Origin: Tubulanus polymorphus
Lineage: Eukaryota > Nemertea > Palaeonemertea > Tubulaniformes > Tubulanidae
Assembly: GCF_964204645.1 (NCBI RefSeq)
Contig: NC_134033.1
Location: forward strand, 11,741,155 to 11,801,154
DNA length: 60,000 nt
Reading direction: 5' to 3'
The notes beneath the pieces are model-generated. The model worked only from the letters and a program-made list of their open reading frames with translations. It was not told the DNA's origin and ran no database searches. The position numbers were made by a program, and so were the translations under genes. Below are positions 1 through 17,100 of the stretch, in pieces; position 1 is the stretch's first letter, and every line of letters starts with the position of its first letter.

Positions 1-651
1 TTCAAATCCCAATGTGAACGATACAGAAAGCAGAAAACCCGTTATCGCTGCTATTTCGCAGTTGTATTTTGTTGTTATGTTTCCACCACTGTCGGTCAAA
101 CAAACGAGATCGACTCTAAATCAATTTCTAATCCTCAAAAAATTTGGCACAATCTACAACTTCCTTGCAATTCCTTTTCAAGCAGCAAATACTCTCTCAG
201 ATGCAAAATAAAAAACCTCCAGCGACTCAAACTCCTATCTCTGCGATAACCCCAAACAATCGAAAACATGCGACAAACAACAATATTTCATTTAGCAGAA
301 ACAGAATTTTATTGGCGATTTGGACGACTGGTACATAATTTTTTTAAACTTGCAGGGTCCGAAATATAGTTTGACACTATCGGAATACAGCTGTTGTATA
401 TATGTGCGAAGGAAAAACTTCGAACGAAACAATATTGGATATTTATTTCGATGAAACTTATTCCCGTGTTGAAGATTTCAATTTCCGACTTCGTGTCACC
501 GACACTTACTAAATGAGAAAGGGGATTCCTTTACAAGAAAGGCGAATAATATATACACTTCGTCTGGGATGAATCAGACAAATCGATTAACTTTGACCGA
601 TCGTATGTGGATAGATTTTTCGGAATCCTTGAAGATGAACAGCTCACCTGT
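1..651. other. 3' flank of gene 1, no gene seen
   Basis: This stretch lies downstream of the gene 1 stop codon. Short open frames here have no domain signature and no splice-site support. An AATAAA on the minus strand at 442-447 could be the gene 1 polyadenylation signal, about 205 nt past the stop. Nothing else is recognised. Confidence 0.5.
442..447 (-). terminator. Possible polyadenylation signal of gene 1
   Basis: AATAAA on the minus strand, about 205 nt beyond the stop codon of gene 1. It is a consensus hexamer in a suitable place, but no cleavage site can be shown from sequence alone. Confidence 0.35.
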
Positions 652-6463
<5,812 letters not shown>

Positions 6464-6522
6464 GCTGACCGATTCAGTTGTCTGTGGTTTCTATGCTATA
6501 AGCTTAGTGATCTATTTGATCA

Positions 6523-6528
6523 TATATA
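6523..6528 (-). promoter_or_regulatory. TATA-like box of gene 1
   Basis: TATATA lies 60-65 nt upstream of the gene 1 start codon, within CATATATAAAGGG read on the plus strand. This spacing would put transcription start near 6495 and give a short 5' leader. It is supported only by position and sequence. Confidence 0.4.
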
Positions 6529-6529
6529 A

Positions 6530-7914
6530 AGGGACATTACTTACGTGAGCCACGCCTTCTAATTGGTAATTCAATATACAAAGTGTTCTTCAAATGTAAT
6601 AAAATTCTCCAAAGTGCTTCGAATAACAGTAGAGGGTCTACCATCACAAGCACATGTTACTGGATCGAAAATTTATTACTCTCTTTTTACAATTGTAATT
6701 GAAAATCGTGAGTATCACTTCCACTGAATATATTGAATGTAAATTAGAATTCTCGTCTTCTAGACTTGTTGAGGATTGTGTCGATAAATCTATTGGAATT
6801 TTTCCGCAATTTCAATTCAGTTTGAAACGCAAAATCATCGAAATTTTCCCTTATATTTTTTATGCATTAGACCGCCGTCGTGCACGTATGATAATCCATC
6901 GAACGATACAAGCCAAAACGATAGATGTTAATATCCTAAACACGAAAAAGTCAATGATTTGATATGATTTGATATGATTTATTTTCAAGTAAAATTAATG
7001 AATTAAAAAATGCATTAAAATGTGATAATATTAAATTAGGGACTGCTTCGAAGCAACATTTAGCTTATACAAGAAAACAGCCCTAGAAAAGAGGAAAAAA
7101 TATACATAAGATGAAAACTAACGATAAAAACCCACGATATACAGATTAAAGTTTTAAAATTGAGCATTTATTGAATAAATTCTCAAATATAACTCTCTTT
7201 ATATAGTGGGCTTTGTGGATTTATATCTTATCATCTGTTCTTCGCGTTTGAGTGTACGGGTTATTCTACTAAAACTAACGATTTTGATGAATCTCGTATT
7301 CCGAAAAGTCCGTTGTATCGCTAAATCAATCCAGCGTATAGTTGTCTAGTAGATTAGTAATTAGGGTGTCAGTAAGTATAGGATTGCCTGAATAAAATAG
7401 CATAGGTTTGATTACCTAAGGGTAGGAAAATATAACTGTGTAATGTTTCTAGTTTTGCTGATTTGCAACGATTGATTCATCGGTGGCTAAAGCTTAATAA
7501 ATCGCTGAACTATCTTCGATGGCTTTTAGATTGGTAAAATCGTTGTTTTTCATGTATATACATATAATCCAATAATACCCTCTTGTCGAAGTGATTCACT
7601 TGTCGACTACTTGAAAATATATTTCGTTCAGATAAGGTTGGTAATGTTTAGTTAATCAAACAGCTGGATGTTGAAAGGAGAAACTAATGAAATGAAAAAT
7701 ATTTCTTTTGAATAAGATATTAATTTTTCAATCGCTTTTAAACTTCAATATTAATATATGCGATATCGTGAGGCGTATGTTTGACAGTGAATGTAAGTGA
7801 AAGGCGGAGATGAGAGAAAGCCCGATACATTTCCGACCGACCTACTCTGTTGATCTGACTGAATAGTATAAACCAAAAGAAAAATAATAAGCCATTCGCT
7901 GTTGTTGATAGGAA
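6530..7914. other. Intergenic region between genes 1 and 2
   Basis: AT-rich DNA without convincing exons. Open frames such as the one at 6699-6962 have no domain, no splice context and ordinary AT-rich composition. A degenerate element copy lies at 7115-7255. Nothing else is recognised. Confidence 0.5.
7115..7255. mobile_element. Degenerate palindromic copy (D) of the short element
   Basis: The left part (GATAAAAACCCACGATATAC) matches the inverted tail of copy A at 3461-3607. The right part (CTTATCATCTGTTC...CGCGTTTGAGTGTA) matches the direct tail of copy B at 12079-12220. Two tails therefore point outward from the centre, as in the palindrome at 5501-5723, but the hammerhead-like core is missing. 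It is an old, eroded copy. Confidence 0.4.
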
Positions 7915-7920
7915 TTTAAT
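7915..7920 (-). terminator. Possible polyadenylation signal of gene 2
   Basis: ATTAAA, the commonest variant hexamer, on the minus strand about 97 nt past the gene 2 stop codon. The position is plausible; there is no other support. Confidence 0.3.
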
Positions 7921-8016
7921 TTTTTTTGACAACTATAACTGGTATATTCCCGACAAATCATGTCCGATACGAAATTGTGTACGGCTTCGAGTTGGGTGTC
8001 TTTGCGACGTCATTAC

Positions 8017-11000
8017 CTAGTTGTTCGCCATCTTTTCTTTAATCCAGTCTACGAATTGAATGACATCGGTGTAGACGCCCGGGCTTCTAGCTTGAGCACA
8101 TCCGTATCCCCATGACACGATTCCATTGAGTTGATAACGTCCGTTCACTTCGCAGACGAACGGTCCACCGCTGTCACCCTGTCAGTTAAAAATAAACGGA
8201 CAAATTCGTCCATGAATGTAATCAATTAAATGAAGCGATGGTCCAGTTTGATAAACAAGATAAATTCTAAACCACTGGACAGAACAGTTGTTAATCTGCC
8301 ATTATTTTATGAATTTATTAGACGGTGCCGGGAAATGAATTTGATACTATCCAGGACAATGGAAGGTCCGGTGCTAGGGGTTGCAGTGTGGATACTGCTT
8401 GCTATAATTGGGCTTGATTTCGAATATGAAACATATTGATATGTCTCCAAACATACATCGTTGTAGATATGAAACGTTCCAGACATAGGGTGAAACTTAA
8501 GTTATCGAAGCCGGATGTTAAAGTCAATCAACTCCTATGTAAGTGAATTCAATTGTTGTGGGATTGATGAACCTTTAACTCGTGGAAGGGAGTCTGCTGA
8601 ACTGATAGTTTCAAATTGGTGCTAAATCCGCGGCAGGTACAAATGCACTTTGAGTCGTTACCTGGCAAGAATCGTGGCCTCCAACGTCGTAACCGGCGCA
8701 AATCATGTACTCAGTAATACGGTTCTTCATGTAATCACGATTACACCTGTCTCGTCCAATTACTGGTACTTCAGTCTGTTTCAAGTTGCCGTGGTCGCTT
8801 GTACCTGAATCAGAAAAGGACATTAATGGCTTTAGATTTAGAACATTTCAATCGATTAAGAAACAATCGAATCCAATTTCCACGCTTAATTTCAAGATAT
8901 GTTACTCCCTCTTCTCATCCACACTCGGGTCCACAATCTCCTCTACATTATATTTAAATATTTCACATTATACTTAAATATTTCATATTACGTTTATTCC
9001 TGTATACCTCTCTATGACATTATTATTAAAATTATTCTAATCATCATTATCATTATTATCATAATTATTACTATTATCAAACGTTTTACATTTGATTTAA
9101 GTAATCTTAATTGAAACAATTCAACAACATGTTGAGGATCGGTATGATCTCTTTTGAAAAAAACCAGTTTCTGCCTCCACAAATCATCAATCTATCAAAG
9201 CGGCAATTCATATCCTTACCTTGAGTTCGTCCCCAGCCTGTTGTGTAACACTTTTGTCCATCGTATACAGAAGATGTCGGCAGACAGGCGGGTGAAACTC
9301 TGTCAGTCAACGTCGCAGGTCGTTCTAATTTCAGCAGCGTTATATCTCTATTCACACGCGATGAATCGTAATTTTCATGGACGAACACTTTGGAAACCTG
9401 AATCACTTGTTTATCCGCCTCTCTCTTGGTGTGCATACCCAGAGCGACCTTATAACTAGATGGATTCGTCGACCTGTATAGTTAAAATTAATTTACATCA
9501 TGTAACATTGATTGATACGTACCCTAGTTATCATTTTAGAAGACAATTATGAGACCATTGAATGTACAAAATGTTATATGAACTATAAAGGAATTTCATT
9601 TACGTCAGGAAATAAAATGTTTTACGAGACCCAACGTAGTTTATCTATCACGTGATCGAACACGTGTCTCATCACTTGTTGAACTCCACCCACTGAGTAA
9701 CCTCGTGACGATTCAGTTCATCTGAGTTCTAGACGCTGGTGTTTCATTTTCACGGGGCAAGGGGTATCATAAATGGCATTCCAGCCGAAGTGGTCTCCAA
9801 TACAGAATGACAATAACGGTTCACTGACAGCCACAAACTTCAACAAATTGAAAATAAACTAATTATTTACCATCCAAAACAATGAGCGGCGCTGATAGCC
9901 CACTGCGGGGCGATCAAAGTGGCTCCACATCCTTGGAATCCGTTGTTTAGCAGACCAGCCATCCACGGCCAGCTTCCGGGACGAGCTTCTTGGCCACCGA
10001 CAATTCTGAATCCGTCCAAACCATTTCCTGGAAGCGGGGTAATGGCGGGCACTCCACATTTACCATCAACACTCGGTTTCGTGGTGGTGTATAATGGAAG
10101 TCTGGTTGTTGTTGGTCTCATGGTTGTTGTTGGTCTCATGGTTGTAGTCGTTGGTTCCCGCGTGGTCGACGTTACTCCAGGAGGTGACGGGGTCGCTGTA
10201 ATGGGAACAATAATCATTTCGATTACACGTCCTTATTGTCTCCGCAAATTGGCTGCCCATTCAGTGTTTGAATCATTGTCAGAAATGTAAAGCCTAGTAC
10301 AATATTAACGAAATATATTAAAAAGAGTGCATGCGATCTTGAATATTACATAAAACTTACCGAATGTCGGCACGAATTCATATTTGAGTTTGAAACCAGA
10401 TTTCTGAACATTTTCGTTCGAATAAAACCCTATGCTAACGGTGGTCGCACCCATGTACGATTCGATATTCGGTCCGGTCTGTCCGCAAAGGAATGTCCAG
10501 TCGGACCAGGTTTGGTCACTTTTCAAGTATATCATTCGTACTGCATCCGCACATCTTTATACGAAATATGTTTAAACAAGATATCGAAAGGTAAAATTAT
10601 CAATCATAAAACTAGTTCATTTGTTGATTGTAATCTGCTTGTAATTGTTACATATGACATCCATCCGCCTTTTCATTGATCTATGTTATTTGTTGCATGA
10701 ATCTGTATGCGAGGGAAATGAATGATGTGTGATTGTGTGTGTTTTAAGGTGGCCCAATGCTCCAAACAAGCATTCTTGCTTTCTATTGGGCTATCCTTCA
10801 CTAGATATTATAACATCTTGTCGACTCTTTATTCATATTTATATGAAATGTTATGCATGACCATCTGTTAACTATAAACTATATATCTATATAAATCACG
10901 ATGACGCCGCTTGTTATGAAATAAATCGAATCAACAAATAAATGTACATAAAGTTAGTTATTACCCCATATAAGAATGATCGTTTTCTTCTTCCAAATCG

Positions 11001-11363
11001 AATTCAACCGTTTTCAACTTAACAACGAATCCTTCCGGAGCCGTGATGTACGACGAGCAGTAGTAGTCAGAATCGTAACTGGCCGAGCCGTACTTGGCGT
11101 GTGATAGGAATTCACCCGAATAACCGTCTCCAACGTCGATGGCGGTTCCACATATGCCTGTTACCCAATAGAATAATGATGTTGAAAATAGCAATAGAAA
11201 TAGTTACGGAACGAACGAACGAACGAACGAACGAGTATTTTCGAGTATTTGCGGCGGATCGCTAACAATTGGAAATTTCACGAAAAGTAAACTCATACTT
11301 ACCCGCAAATGCTTGCTGCGCACAGGCAATGAGAACAAGAACGACAACTATCGCTAACTTCAT
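8017..11363 (-). CDS. Gene 2: secreted CUB-trypsin serine protease, 7 exons
   Basis: Exons in gene order: 11303-11363, 10965-11157, 10361-10554, 9871-10195, 9220-9473, 8662-8804, 8017-8178; phases agree and sum to 443 aa plus TAG. Start [20 protein letters not shown] is a clean signal peptide; a possible in-frame upstream Met would bury it. A four-cysteine CUB domain spans about aa 21-149, a Thr-rich linker about 150-190, and a trypsin domain begins at I214 after the activation cleavage GFR/IVGG. The catalytic triad is H254 (SAAHC), D301 (NRDITLLKL) and S393 (GDSGGP). D387, six residues before the serine, predicts cleavage after Lys or Arg. It is therefore expected to be an active extracellular zymogen. 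The CUB domain probably targets it to a partner. Neighbouring Lys/Arg-rich structural proteins are possible substrates, which is inference from proximity only. Confidence 0.9.
8179..8661. other. Last intron of gene 2, nothing seen
   Basis: It separates the exon ending in HDSCQ from the exon starting at GDSGGP. A short plus-strand open frame is present but has no signature. No repeat recognised. Confidence 0.5.
9016..9078. repeat. ATT/ATC trinucleotide microsatellite
   Basis: Imperfect run of ATT, ATC and ATA triplets in the gene 2 intron 8805-9219. The rest of that intron holds nothing recognisable. Confidence 0.8.
9474..9870. other. Intron of gene 2, nothing seen
   Basis: It interrupts the trypsin domain just after the catalytic histidine (AAHCFGW). 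No repeat, RNA gene or conserved element was recognised. Confidence 0.5.
10555..10964. other. Intron inside the CUB domain, nothing seen
   Basis: It separates the two halves of the CUB domain of gene 2. The acceptor chosen (AAAG before TGTGCGGATGC) restores the third CUB cysteine and the phase; the nearer GCAG acceptor would shift the frame. Confidence 0.5.
11208..11234. repeat. (GAAC)n microsatellite
   Basis: About six to seven tandem GAAC tetranucleotides in the first intron of gene 2. Confidence 0.9.
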
Positions 11364-11423
11364 ATTCAGACCGGATTGTACCGTGCGATCTATACGACCT
11401 TTGACTATCAGCCGTTGAACAAC

Positions 11424-11432
11424 CCCTTTTAA
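11424..11432 (-). promoter_or_regulatory. Weak TATA-like element of gene 2
   Basis: CTTAAAAGG on the minus strand, 61-69 nt upstream of the gene 2 start codon. The spacing would allow a leader of about 35 nt. The match is weak. Confidence 0.2.
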
Positions 11433-11603
11433 GTCCATCGTGCTGACCACCAGATGCTCGATATGACAGACCCACTACAAGCCTTTAATCTCCCTATCAT
11501 AAATCGGTGCAACAGTGATCCCGATATCTTAATCACATATAATCGTCCGCATTAAATACCGTTCAGAGATAATAACATGTTCGAAAATCAGTGCATTGAC
11601 AAC

Positions 11604-11979
11604 GGTGGCTGATTCGGTCCTTACTAAAAAAATTTTCTGTACGGCTAGAGCAACGATGACAAAATGTTCACAGTGGCCCGTTTTTTACTTTTCTCGCGCG
11701 AGAATTCAAAAAGTTTGGTTTTCTCGCGCGAGAAAACAAAAAAATGGGCCATTTGTAAAAAATTTTTATCCAGCTTCTAGCCAGTCAGAAAAATTTTAAG
11801 CCAAAATGTTTTGTTTTCTCGCGCGAGAAAACCAAAATGTTTTGAATCCTCACGCGAGAAAACCAAAATGTTTTGTTTTCTCGCGCGAGAAAACCAAAAA
11901 AAGTGCCACTGTGAACATTTTTTTAATCGTTGCTCTAGCCTTACAGAAAGTTTTTTTAGTATGGCCCGAATCAGCCACC
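11604..11979. mobile_element. MITE with about 75-bp inverted ends and internal CGCG palindromes
   Basis: The ends GGTGGCTGATTCGG (11604 onward) and its reverse complement (to 11979) continue as imperfect inverted repeats of about 75 bp, covering GGCTAGAGCAACGAT and CAGTGGC. The interior holds five copies, two imperfect, of the 18-bp palindrome TTTTCTCGCGCGAGAAAA spaced by A-rich linkers. No transposase is present. It is a non-autonomous inverted-repeat element; the superfamily cannot be assigned because no clear target duplication is seen. Confidence 0.75.
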
Positions 11980-12078
11980 ATACATTTACTGTTAATCAAA
12001 TATATAATTGAAGGGAGTATATTTTCCAATGATTCCTCAAGTGTTTGAAAATCCCTCGTTTTTTTTTATATTCTCACG

Positions 12079-12220
12079 TCACCTGTCGATGATCTCTAGG
12101 GCGAGATCGAAACGTCGTGTCTTATTTTTTTACTGAATAAATTCTCTTTTAGTTTTTATAATTTGTTCAATTTGTACATAGTGGCTTTTTTCTTATCATC
12201 CGTTCACCACGTTTGAGTGT
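12079..12220 (+). mobile_element. Short interspersed element with hammerhead-like core (copy B)
   Basis: CTGTCGA-T, helix GATCTC/GAGATC, GAAACGTCGTG at 12083-12118, then an AT-rich body and the tail CTTATCATCCGTTCACCACG. It is the best-matched partner of copy A at 3461-3607: the roughly 40-nt core differs at only two positions. Confidence 0.5.
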
Positions 12221-13514
12221 AGTTATTGTACTCTATAGCTCAAAGATTTCAGTCAAAACGTCATTAATTCTCTTCTAGTTTTTTTTTCCATCTCATTATG
12301 GGTTTTCAATCGATAGTCGCTTAGCTATGGAAACCATTTTGATTCCTTTCTAGAGTTCGTCAGGGTTTCTACGATTCTAAGTCGATTCTACGATTACCTT
12401 CTACGATTCAATTTTTTCTTTTTTGGTACAAATCATTCAGCACGGAATTCATAATTTTGGTGTGTAAATAGTAGTGAGAAAGAGATTATTTCCACCTTTG
12501 TTTTGAATTCCACTTCCTTCATAGTTTACGATTATCATTCATTTGAAACGAAACTCATGATCAAAACCGAAAAAGGTATCAGCTTTTCTCCAAAACTAAA
12601 CTAAACAAAATGAATGCATGGAACCACCTTTGAGGGGGCACAGGGTCAAGGCATCCAATTCATACGTGCATGAACCACTCGTACCAGTAACCACATGAAT
12701 TCGGCCGAAAAAATATCGTGAAAATTATAATCCACCTGGGATTCGAATCTCGACGATCATTCGGTCAGTTCATAACGACCACCTTGACGAACGAGGAAAA
12801 CACTATGGAAATATTCATATTTTGATCGTTTATTGAGTCAGAAGTGGCCACTTCTACACAGATTTTACAGCATCAAAAAAAAGAAGGAATTGTTTCCTAC
12901 GTTGTCCCCCATAAAACAGTTAAAAACTACAATATATACGAATTTAAACAGTTTAATAAAAATAACACACTTTACTATTCCGACCACGTGGAGCTCGCAC
13001 GCGTGCGGGCGGCGTGGCGGGGAAATTCGTCATTTGGTAATATAACAATTAAATAGAAACACCCTTTTCGAGCAAATTTATTGTGACTAGACTAATTAAG
13101 AAACTAGATACGGTGCTCCAATTGACCACTAGATATTATATTCTTCTGATTTATCAAGGAGAATCAGAATATCTATTCTGAACGAGAAGGACGTCGAACT
13201 CTGATTCCCACACATTACTGCTCTAACAGTTATCTGATCAGTGCATATACCGGTACCCCAGCTACTAATCATATCGAGAGTCCTTTTAGTTCGAAATGAT
13301 ATATTCTGACAACTTCCAGCGGAGACATCGTTAAAAACCGAATTCACGATAACAACGTTACGTGTAAAGTCTTACATCAAGTCAGTGACATTGTTTCGTC
13401 AATTTGACAACTCAGTTGTAAGTTTTAACAGTTATAATGAAGCCAGGCCTGATTTTTTTTTTTCGGGATATATCATAACATATGTACAATATTGCCTAAC
13501 GCGCCTAAACGAAG
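12221..13514. other. Intergenic region upstream of gene 3's 3' end
   Basis: Apart from the SINE-like remnant, this is AT-rich DNA with small runs of TCTACGATT near 12370-12410. The minus-strand open frame at 13129-13347 lies in the expected 3' untranslated region of gene 3 and shows no domain. AATAAA at 13077-13082 (minus) is a possible polyadenylation signal for gene 3. Confidence 0.4.
12690..12815 (-). mobile_element. Possible tRNA-derived SINE remnant
   Basis: On the minus strand, GAGATTCGAATCCCAGGTGG resembles a pol III B box in its T-arm setting, preceded by GAACTGACCGAATGATCGTC. No good A box or closed cloverleaf is visible, so this is at most a SINE remnant and not a working tRNA. Confidence 0.3.
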
Positions 13515-14180
13515 TTAAGATCCTGGTAGCCAATTAACGATTCCATTGATCCGCAAACTTTTCCTGAAAATAAAGAACGTTTCGGGTTAAAAACCAATCG
13601 TAGCCATAAATATCGATCGATGTTGAATCATTCAGTTAAACAGTTCAATGGAGATGGAAATCTACTCACTTTTTAGACTGAGAGTGTGTTTGTGCTGAGT
13701 GGCTTGCAACTTTAGCAGCGACTTTTTCGTCCCCCTTCTTCTTCATCGTCTTCATCTTACCATCTGTTTTCTTCTTCCCTTCATCCTTCTTCTCCCCTGC
13801 CTTCTTCTTTATCTTCATTTCTTTATGCTTGTTCGGTTTAGCAGGTTTGATGCTTTCACCGTTCGGCGCAGCTGCAGCGTTCACAGCACCCGTGTCGATC
13901 GCGGATGTTTCAGCGCCAGCACTGCTATTACTACTGCTGCTGCTGCTACCACTGCTAGCTACCATGCTACCACTGCCGCTGCTGCTACCACTGCTAGCTA
14001 CCACTGATTGCTGGGCAGCTACAGCTACGCTTTGTTGGCTGGAACCATTCACAACCTGTTTGACCTCAGTCGGTTGCACGGTTTTTATGATGACTTGCCG
14101 AACGTGATGCGCCGACTTGACGATTGTGTCTTGCGGTTTCGACGACACCTTTTCAGTGACACTTTGTTTTAATGCGTTGC
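13515..14180 (-). other. C-terminal Ser-rich and Lys-rich tail of gene 3
   Basis: Exon 13670-14180 encodes runs of Ser/Gly/Ala (for example SSGSSSGSGS and SSSSSSNSS), then a polycationic stretch rich in Lys (KKKAGEKKDEGKKK). Its donor, AAAAA/GTGAGT, contains an in-frame TGA, so unspliced RNA would stop just after QSKK. The strong acceptor TTTTCAG at 13563 adds 16 codons ending NWLPGS and TAA. Both ends are possible; splicing fits the consensus better. Cationic tails occur in marine adhesive proteins, where they aid surface binding and coacervation; that use here is inference. Confidence 0.7.
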
Positions 14181-17100
14181 CTAAGGAAGTAAAACGTCTG
14201 ATTTTAAGATTCCCGAAGAATTACAATGCCTGCCACAGTCACAAACAGCCCTTTCAATAGCAATCCTGGACAAGAAGCTTGTTAGCTTTAAAAGCTAAGC
14301 GGAGTTCTTCATTACTGTTTCAAAAATCTCAATTGTTCAAAATGCGCTTATGCATAAATATCACGAATATACTATGTTTCGTGCATCTGTAGTCATGTAA
14401 CAAATGGGTTTTCACTACATTCGTATTTCGAATTAAACGGTAGAAAAATCGCCGGTCCCACTGATACTGATCGAACGAACTTGACTGTATATTATTATAT
14501 TGAATCAAGGGGAAATACGTACGATGACATTGCCAATCACCAACTCGTCGAAAACCTGTTGGACACTTGATAACGCAGCGAATAGTTTTATGTTTCAAGT
14601 CAATCAGTCGAGTCGTTCCAGCCGGACATTGCGAATCTAAAACAACATAGCAAATAAATGTTATTGAGCTACCATAGGAATATCACAAAGCCATCGTTGA
14701 GGTGTAGTAATTTATGTCATACTGAGTTAAGTTAGTCAATTTCTTCCACTTACAAACGCACTTCTTCTGCAACAGCGTATAACCAGTAGGGCACGAGTAT
14801 TTGATTCTGTTTAGGTATTCTGAAGCAAAGATATAACACAACGTGATACACTATGGGGAAGTATTACAGATATTTCGAATAGGTAGAAATATAATGCAGA
14901 ATTTGATGAACATACTGTAGCAGAGATCGCCGTTCTTTTTCGTGTCGGGTGGACATTTCGAAACTGGATGAAGAACAAATTGAATAGAATGTATGTATTA
15001 TGTTAGGTGACGAGACTAGCTCTCCTAGTTAAAAGACATCTCTCCTAGTTAAAAGCTCGTTTTGAGAAACCTTGAAGGAAAGAATTTAGGAAGAAAACGT
15101 TGACTAACCAATACAGCTGTCTCCCTTCCTGGTTGCGTAGTCTGGACAGCCTCGAACAATCTTCATCTGCGTACAAGTTTGCATATGCCTCGTGAACCCG
15201 ACCGGACATATTCGACTCGTACTGACCACTGGAATATGTATATATAAGGTGAATACGAAAAAATATTCTATGCAGATATATTGGTAAGAACATATTCGTA
15301 TGGGAAATTAATCGATTCAGGTTTAGTGAATAAGGCCTTGTTTCTAGATGTTACTTACATAGACATGAGGATCCAGTGTCACTCCATCCAGGTGGACATG
15401 GAACCCCTATAGCGAAAGAAATACAATGAATTACATGTCAGAAATGAATATCAAATTCAAATATAAACATAACAGTAGGCAATATATTCATTGATGATGG
15501 TTTAAGTCATCACAATAAAGGAACCACAATTTTTTCTTACGTTTGCATGATCCGTTCTGCAGTTCGTAGCCAGGTGGGCAAAGTATCACTGCAAATTTGA
15601 TCATAAAGAATTTCACATGACTGACATTTTAACAAAAGTTCAATATAAAAGCGAATGGCATTGAATCACTGCTCTGTAGGCGATACTAAGCGTCCAAGTA
15701 AACTTACTGATTGGCAATTTGAAGCAATTCTTTTCGATTCGTTGGAAACCTGGGCTGCAGTCGCTGTCTGCAATATACGTGAATTCGTTATCAAAGTTTG
15801 TCTATGAATCTATACCAATTTCTTTACGGTAAACACATATACATGTAGCGATATATTGTCTAGTTTATGAATATATATTATATAACCCGCTCACCAAATG
15901 TTATCCTTAGGATGAGTAACGATATCAAATCGAAGAAATCTTTGCTGGCATCAGCGAGATACCAATACATCTGCCACGTATATCTCCATACAAGTTGAGG
16001 CCTGACCTTTTTACCTGGAAAATCAAAACGGAATTAACGGAATATCGTGAAGAATCAAAAGCAAAATCATTTCAATTTCGTCTGTTTCAACAAGGCATCA
16101 ATACACAACAAGGTGCACGATGCAGGAAACAGGAAAAAGTTTCCCAGAGATCGAAAATGTTCGACCTCGTGTTTCTGTGCTTTCCTGCGTCGTGTGTGTT
16201 TTGGGCTTTAGGTTTGACTGATCATTAGTCGACGCTGACCTCGATCACACGTACCGAATGCAATAAACATGAGTCTTATACCGCTTTTACGGACAAGGTC
16301 AGCCTGAGCCAGCGCTGCTTTTTCGTTCGATGTTTTTCCCGAGCTGAATACGACGGCGAATTGGGCTCGGTCTTTACTCGGCTTGGCTATTTTCAACAGA
16401 GACGCGAACGCTTGCTTCAAATCTGGTACACCCTTTTCTGGTTTACCGGACGTCATAATCTTTGGTGATAGAAAAAAGAGATGAACTTAAATGAAAATAA
16501 ATTCCATGCGATTTGCATACAATATTTAAAGACTTATATGTATTACGTCTTTCGTTATATCTATCAGAACACTTTTATAATTCGTGGATGAAATGCATAA
16601 GAAATTCGTAACAAATTGTTTTCTTTATTTCAGTAAGCATGGGATAAACCCTTAGATAACTCATCTAAATTAACTATAGGGTGCACATCTTATACGATCA
16701 ATGATTAGTATAGGTATAGTCCTCACCTTGAGCATGTAACCTTGTTTGCCCAGTTTGCTGACGTCTTGTACTCCGCAGACAACATGTGACCGAGAGGCAA
16801 ATGTGATTTCGGTAACTCGTACAGCATCGGGGCCAATAGGGAACGCTTGCACCATCAATCTTATAAACGATTTCACAAGTTCGATGTTGCGTTTACCGAA
16901 TGTGGTCGAAGTGTCCACCAAGAAGTACAAATCTATTTTCAGCTGACCTAAAACGACAGAAATTAACGAAACCATGCATCATACCTAAAACACAACATAC
17001 CAAAAGTATATTCGGTCGAAGTGGTTAAAAGCAATTTGTACTTACTTATTTCATCGGTATCTTCCCATTCACAGTCGTTATCAACACTTTTATAACCACG

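Noticed and set aside
6699-6962. 87-aa plus-strand open frame between genes 1 and 2
   Set aside because: AT-rich, no domain, no promoter or splice features; length is within chance expectation.
12690-12815. A functional tRNA gene
   Set aside because: A B-box-like sequence is present but no matching A box, acceptor stem or anticodon arm can be folded.
13129-13347. Small Cys-containing minus-strand open frame as a separate gene
   Set aside because: It lies in the probable 3' untranslated region of gene 3, has no signal peptide or recognised domain and no clear splice partners.
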